Of a DNA stretch of 64,000 nt, positions 63,801 through 64,000 are shown one piece after another (the stretch's first letter is position 1; the number at the start of each line of letters is the position of its first letter). Below the pieces are notes generated by a model. That model did no database searches. It was given only the letters and a program-made list of their open reading frames with translations, and was not told where the DNA came from. This stretch comes from Oceanospirillaceae bacterium. Lineage in GTDB: Bacteria > Pseudomonadota > Gammaproteobacteria > Pseudomonadales > Balneatricaceae. The DNA is taken from positions 93,047 through 157,046 of the forward strand of contig JABSQZ010000015.1 in assembly GCA_013215505.1 (NCBI GenBank), in the 5' to 3' direction. The translations under genes and the position numbers were made by a program.

Positions 63801-64000
63801 ATGAGCAAATCTATCTCTGATCAACTTCAAAAACTAGGTGTTGTCTCTCATCGTCCGAGCGGACGTGAGCTTGATCAGTTACGTGAAATTAAATTCACCC
63901 GCAACTTTACCAAGCACGCAGAGGGTTCTGTGCTGGTTGAATTTGGCGATACCAAAGTACTTTGTACCGCCAGTGTAGAGCGCGGTGTGCCACGCGTTTT
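63801..64000 (+). CDS. rph: Ribonuclease PH, 5' part only (cut by the window edge)
   Basis: The frame from the ATG at 63801 (AAAGG upstream) runs open to the right edge. It reads [20 protein letters not shown] and [19 protein letters not shown], matching the RNase PH N-terminus. It has a ~17-residue N-terminal extension before the usual start of the domain. It trims tRNA 3' ends by phosphorolysis. Confidence 0.93.
   Translation, partial: MSKSISDQLQKLGVVSHRPSGRELDQLREIKFTRNFTKHAEGSVLVEFGDTKVLCTASVERGVPRV

Overview
The window looks like a chromosomal segment of a free-living, probably marine, gammaproteobacterium. By eye the GC content is moderate. Supporting signs are the sigma54-driven psp locus with PspF, the divergent yicC/rph pair, an E. 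coli-like NsrR, an AapJQMP amino-acid transporter, a CopA/CopB-type copper system and several Pseudomonas/Alteromonas-like regulators. I cannot name the genus. I saw no rRNA, tRNA, CRISPR array, prophage or insertion sequence.

Layout. 1-8 kb: a HypT-like LysR regulator, a decayed second copy of its 5' end, the aapJQMP general L-amino-acid ABC transporter and a metallophosphoesterase. 8-14 kb: a putative selenate ABC transporter with a fused double permease, an orphan solute-binding protein and a Bcr/CflA drug exporter. 14-23 kb: bacterial alpha-2-macroglobulin with pbpC (periplasmic defence and wall repair), a diguanylate cyclase and endonuclease III. 23-28 kb: pspF divergent from pspABC, with a partial tandem duplication inside the operon, then msrC and two unknown small genes, then a strongly structured non-coding segment. 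28-37 kb: AraC/MFS, EamA, MocR/LysE and GlxA-like/hbd/crt modules, mostly regulator plus transporter or enzyme pairs. 37-42 kb: a Fur-type ferric-siderophore uptake operon (interacting protein, binding protein, two permeases, ATPase). 42-47 kb: pseudoazurin divergent from nsrR, a dead MFS gene, a questin-oxidase-like protein, an SDR with a frameshifted small gene in front, and a COG2345 regulator with two matching operators. 47-52 kb: a cold-shock protein, a polyamine-type binding protein, and a CheY-CheC-(PAS-GGDEF-EAL) signalling operon. 52-60 kb: copper resistance (copI, copA, copB, a lone ABC membrane domain, copRS). 60-64 kb: a chemoreceptor, yicC and the start of rph.

The most unusual signal is a dispersed family of 7-bp tandem-repeat arrays. 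Five arrays have different sequences but share the pattern ACT-N-V-C-N. Four of the five lie in the gap between convergent genes, where no ordinary terminator is visible, and in three cases the array supplies the stop codon (in two of them also the last residues) of a neighbouring gene. Other points for a second look are a nested inverted-repeat element at 27874-28078, a 16-bp-arm palindrome between pseudoazurin and nsrR, the psp duplication, and the paired operators at 45935-46006.
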